The position numbers and the translations under genes are program-made. 64,000 nt of DNA from Arbacia lixula (lineage: Eukaryota > Echinodermata > Echinoidea > Arbacioida > Arbaciidae), in assembly GCA_963669155.1 (NCBI GenBank), contig OZ022576.1:15670035-15734034 (forward strand), in the 5' to 3' direction. Of this stretch, positions 59,564-64,000 are shown in pieces (the stretch's first letter is position 1; each line of letters opens with the position of its first letter). The notes under the pieces are model-generated. The model ran no database searches, was not told where the DNA came from, and saw only the letters and a list, made by a program, of their open reading frames with translations.

Positions 59564-62205
59564 GTAAGACAACATGGAATAAGGAAATGTTCAGAAAAAT
59601 GTATCTGTGAGGTATGCTTAGATAAAGTCCATTTACAAAGATGCAGGTGGTGGTACAGTTTCAGTTTGATCTCTCTTTTGTGAGCCTGTTTCATTTGTTT
59701 GTTCTTCTTTTCTGTCCTCTCATTCTTCCACTCTCCTTACCCTCCATGATGTCATCACTATCTTTCTATTCAAATTTCTCAGTTTTTTGGGCTGTCTCTT
59801 CTGCTGCTTTTTTATCTTCTTCTTCTTTTCCACTCCTTTCTTTGTTTCTGTTATCCTTTTCCTTCACAATGATCATTGTCATCTTCCTGCTTTTTAGCAG
59901 GGGAAAAATTCATTCAACATTTTTGGGAGCTATTTTTGAGCACATTGGCCCATTTGGCTGCAATTGAACATTGTGTCTCTTGGAATTTTAGGGGCACTTT
60001 TAACATTTTCCAGGGCTCTTTTAAGCATTTCGGGGGCGAAATCGCCCTGAGCCCCAGTGTACTTTTCCCCCTGTTTTCTAGTCCTCGATTTGCTTTCACC
60101 TGAGTATTTTGGTGAAAAGAGATGAACAGTGAATTATATTTTACATCCATTAAAACCCACAGCAACCAGAATGACATTGTGAGTGCATACGCCTCTGGTC
60201 TTCTATAGTTATGTAGATACAACACATTTGTGTGCTGCTATTTTTTCTGTTCTACTTCCTCCACCACACTATGCTAAGCTATACATGTGGAGAAAAAAGA
60301 TTGCATCCTTATTGATCATCCACTGTTTACTTCTGTAGCCTGGCCTTCAGGCTGATGATTCTGTGTTTTCCAATATCCTACATGTATGTGAAAGGTTAAG
60401 AGCCTCCTAACTAGCACCTAGTATTCTAGTTTATACCCTAGTCACACTGGAGGCGGAATAAGCCGGAATGCCTTTGCTATTCTGCATCAAATTTCTTATG
60501 TTAACCCTTGTTTTGCTGGCAAAATCTGCCACCTTTTGGTAGCCACCTATCACAATCGTTTTGGAGCGCGCGATAGGATTATGCTAATTGGCAGACCAAC
60601 ACACGTGGACTATGCGACTGTAGGCGATCGGCATGGATTTATTCATTTGTACAGAGCGGGAACAGTAGACTTGTGAAGCGTTGTATTTCATAACAAATTT
60701 CTCTTTTTAAAACTTAGAATGACCAAACTGTGTACGTAAAATAACGAAGAATGAAGACAGAACATCTCATTATCTTCAATTCTTTCTATAAATTCGGCGT
60801 AGCTACGTTTTCAAACAATACCTACACATTCACATAATGTACGATCCGAAACGCATTTGTAACGTGGATTGGACGAAAATCTTGGTGTTCCGAATAAGTG
60901 TGACAGGGGCTTTAATAACTGTATGGATTTATAGCATTGTCAGCTCAAAAGTCGAATTTTATACTCCTAATCACCCCACCCCAACTAGAACATGCAGACA
61001 CACACACACTCTTAATCAGTAGTCTCAAATCAAGACTTTCTTTAACCCTCACCGAAGAAAAACAACTCCCAGCAGCTTAAAGTCAAGACTAGGCTTAGAC
61101 ATTGTATATTAGCTGTTCAGCTTTGCCAGGGTTCCATTGACAATGTACAGGTATAGTTGCATTGTGGCCAGTAGTCAATAAGGTGGTTGCTATCCTACAT
61201 GTAGATACCTAGGTGTAGAATGTTTGCGGCTTGATTTCAACCATGATAAAGACCATCCTGATAGTAGCTGATGTTATTTTACCATCCTCTTCCTCATTAT
61301 AGCAAACACACATCCATGGCAAAGTAAAAAAAACAAAACAAGGATTGACAACTTCACTCATCAAACGAATAGCACCTCCAGAATGCTTGAGCAGAAACAG
61401 GCTACATGTAGAACAATGTAACCCGGAAGATTTGAAGGTTTTTAGTTTCAGTAAGTTAGATTAGCAACACATGTACGCTGTCATGTTAGTAGAGATGATA
61501 GTGGCCTCTGTTAGATTTTAAACATCGACCGGAAGCTAAACCCATCTATGTTACTCATTATTTGTGAAAAACATTCTGTTAAGTTTTCATATGTAATATT
61601 AATGCATAAGTGTCCCTCCCTCTACTTATTATATAGAGGCAATTAAGATGATATCCCCAGGAAACCTTAACATTTGTGAAATGATGTTCATTATGAACCC
61701 CTCGCTAACTAAGCTGTATCATTGTAGAATCATCCAAAATTACTCTCAAACTGATCTCTTCTTGCTAACAGTAATGCATGTATTTTCTGATCTGACAGGT
61801 TGAACTATTCCATTGAAAACTTCAGCTCTCCCTTTGTGCACATGTGAAATAAAAAAAAAAATTGCACAAGGAAGCTTTCATTTCTTATGTGATGCCAACC
61901 AGGATATGTCAATGAACAGGAATAATGTGAACCTGGACAGGTGATTGTGAATGCTGTATAAATGTTTCCTCGTTTTGAATAGATTTCTATTGTTAATGAA
62001 GCTTCAAGAATATTATTCTAAGTGAATCATCGTGTTTTGTTCTTTTGTTTATTTCTCTTTTTTTAATGTGTTTCTTCTCACAAATATTCTTCCCTTCAAT
62101 TTTATTTTTTGGAATTCGTCACTTTTTGAATGAAATGTGGATCATTGTTTTGAACATGTTGTTTTTTTGTTTCTAATATTTTTCTTTCTTTGTATGCTTT
62201 GACAG
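59564..62205 (+). other. Intron 2 of the PSTPIP-like gene
   Basis: A 2642-bp GT-AG intron (GTAAGAC ... TTTGACAG), carrying the MITE at 60434-60911 and a pyrimidine-rich stretch near 59690-59860. No other exon recognised. Confidence 0.8.
60434..60911. mobile_element. Harbinger-type MITE, 478 bp, TTA target duplication
   Basis: Left end TACCCTAGTCACACT and right end (complement) AGCCCCTGTCACACT share the CCC...GTCACACT core, flanked by TTA at 60431-60433 and 60912-60914. A further partial match inside (ggcggaata / ttattcggaa) lengthens the inverted repeat. No coding capacity. It sits in intron 2 of the PSTPIP-like gene. Confidence 0.6.
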
Positions 62206-62280
62206 AGCAAGAGCTGAGGACCAGTTTGGGAAAAGTCTACAGAATCTTGTCAAAAATGCCAAGGGGAAAGAAGAAATTGG
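62206..62280 (+). CDS. PSTPIP: PSTPIP-like F-BAR protein, exon 3
   Basis: 75-nt exon between TTTGACAG and GTAAGATT. The first base completes the Arg codon opened in exon 2. Translation continues ARAEDQFGKSLQNLVKNAKG then KEEIG and ends after two bases of a codon. 'RA.AE..(Y/F)GK.L..L.(R/K).A.G..EI' is the continuation of the PSTPIP F-BAR helix. With exons 1 and 2 this gives an uninterrupted N-terminus of 67 residues plus a split codon. The remaining F-BAR helices, and any C-terminal SH3 domain as in PSTPIP1, must lie beyond 64000. Confidence 0.88.
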
Positions 62281-64000
62281 GTAAGATTGGACATGTTGAA
62301 ATTCCATGGCTTATAAACTACTCATTAAATTATGGTACTGAATATGCACTCTAAATGTTTTGCTGCTCTAGAAAAAATACTGGATCATTAACTGTACTGT
62401 ATTGAAAATTAAAAGTCTGATATTAGTTTTCCATTGGAGTAAATACAGTGAAACATGTAGAGAAAGCCCACTCAAGAGAGACAAGAAATATGGTCTTCAT
62501 AAGCAGATAAGAAACAAATGTTTAAGTGATTTGCCAAATTTAAAGCTTCAATTCTCTGAATACTTTAAACTTAAGAAGAAGACATATATTTAGAATAATA
62601 TAGCTCAGCTGAAAGATGAAGCGTCAAATATGAAATGCCTTTAATATTACTACAATGCATGTGGTTTGCACAATGAGTAGTGTTCATATTTGATCATCTA
62701 AGGAAAAGAAACATGCTACTTAATTTTCAGAAGAAAAAAAAATAAGTTAGATAGACTTCTTGTTTCTCTTCAGTATGCTCCTATAATCTATATGGCTGTA
62801 GTTGATAATGCAGTCTCATTAATGACAATAGGGAAATTCCCTCTTTTTGCATGCCATTCAATTTTTACGTCATGAGCGGCATTCTAGTACTTCTGTTGTA
62901 TTTGTACAGTAAACACAGATTGAAATACAAAGGTGCTCTGTTTGTGCAGAAGAATTGTGACCCGTGCTTTACCAATGTGATAAACAGGACATGTACATGT
63001 AGTGTTTACCTTTTGTGAGAAATATTGTAAGAAATCTCTTTACATTAGTGGAACTTATAGTATCTTATGTACTGGCATCTTTGGTATATCAGTATCTAAT
63101 TTATTTATCTATTGGGCTATCATTATTGGACCATCTATATCTGTCTAAATCTATGTATTTCTTTATCCATGTCTCTGTTTATTTGTATGTCTTTTGACGG
63201 TCTTTGATACTAATGTACCCTTCATTATACAGGATATTTCTATGATCAATTATCTGTTCATGTATCTATTTATCGTTTGCTTTCTGCTACATTATGCTGG
63301 ACTTTACTCCTGCTCGACATGCTTTTTTTCTGTATGTCATGAAGAAATATTCATCCAGTAGTCCCTGACATAATAATTCATAAAATTCAACTATTTTATG
63401 ATTTAGGGGAAGTAGCCAATGAAAAATCACACTTGAATAGATAAATTAACAACCAGAAGAGGCATTATCTACATACATGTATATACATACATGGAGGGCA
63501 GTGTCTATACCCATATTGTGTACATTACCAATGTATTAACCTCCATGTACAGAGCTGCATCATGTGCCATACATTATACCTCAATATCCGGTGAATAATT
63601 CATAATGACTATAGCGTATACCCAGATTTTTCAACTTTTACTTCTGTTAGTATGGGTAGTATCTGGTATTCTATTTTTAACAAATACGTAGAGCAAACAA
63701 TGGGAAACAACCTTCAGCTAAAGATGACCCCGTTTGAAGGACAAACACATTCATTTTGAAAGTACAACAAAAAAGGGTTTTCCCCATCTTTTAATATGGT
63801 GTGACATTACTTTCTGTCCATTCATTCATTCCTATCCCCCCTTCCTGAGTTCGAGGAGCCTGTGGTAGTCCTGGGACAAGCTGCTAAACCAGACAGGCCA
63901 CATGCCCAAGTTATAAAGTATCTGTCATCTCTATATAAGGAGTTTCCACTACATGTACATGGACATGTTTCATGTGGTGTGACAATCATTAATGTCCCCT
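62281..64000 (+). other. Start of intron 3 of the PSTPIP-like gene
   Basis: Begins with donor GTAAGATT. No acceptor followed by an F-BAR-like reading frame was found before the window ends; the next exon is probably outside. Confidence 0.6.

Noticed and set aside
63840-64000. Open frame reading EPVVVLGQAAKPDR, considered as exon 4 of the PSTPIP-like gene
   Set aside because: It does not resemble the F-BAR helix expected after exon 3, and no acceptor in the needed phase stands out.

Overview
The window is AT-rich nuclear DNA of an animal. It has spliced genes with GT-AG introns of several kilobases, many microsatellites, LINE remnants, Harbinger-type DNA transposons, fold-back elements and satellite arrays, with long stretches lacking any gene. 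The two gene families recognised, together with the TACATGTA-rich AT background and the LINE tail type, suggest a marine invertebrate deuterostome, most likely an echinoderm such as a sea urchin. The species assignment is inference and was not tested by any search.

Only three protein-coding loci are supported. (1) At 3789-4081 on the minus strand lies the first coding exon of a PAPS-dependent sulfotransferase-like gene; the rest of it should lie to the left of the window. (2) At 18341-23558 on the plus strand lies a complete two-exon paralogue of that gene (311 residues). Its exon 1, about 320 bp upstream of it and about 40 bp of its intron are an inverted duplicate of locus 1. The two genes are therefore divergent, about 14.3 kb apart. 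(3) At the right end, starting at 52140 on the plus strand, lies the 5' part of an F-BAR adaptor gene of the PSTPIP1/PSTPIP2 type. Three exons are visible (a 9-codon start exon, a 7.3-kb intron, then two F-BAR exons); the rest runs off the right edge.

Left to right: 1-3784 holds a 7-copy short repeat and a 1.4-kb satellite with a four-monomer higher-order period. 3.7-4.3 kb is sulfotransferase copy 1. 6.2-7.0 kb is a Harbinger-type MITE with TAA target duplication. 7.4-8.0 kb is a repeat carrying a decayed tRNA-like head. 8.0-10.1 kb is a large fold-back structure. 10.7-13 kb holds two repeat blocks. 13.3-13.9 kb is a polypurine tract. 15.1-15.7 kb is a CpG-rich 120-bp satellite. 18.2-23.8 kb is sulfotransferase copy 2, whose intron contains one copy of a segmental duplication interrupted by a LINE tail. 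24-51 kb is a gene-poor region of microsatellites, LINE fossils, the second copy of the segmental duplication, a second tRNA-headed repeat, and a decayed autonomous Harbinger element with a recognisable transposase (47.7-49.4 kb). 51.8-64 kb is the PSTPIP-like gene, with a near-perfect 366-bp palindromic MITE in its first intron and another Harbinger-type MITE in its second.

No evidence links the three genes functionally. The clearest biology is (a) an inverted duplication of a sulfotransferase gene with promoter remodelling in one copy and (b) several layers of related inverted-repeat transposons, one of which still shows a transposase fossil.
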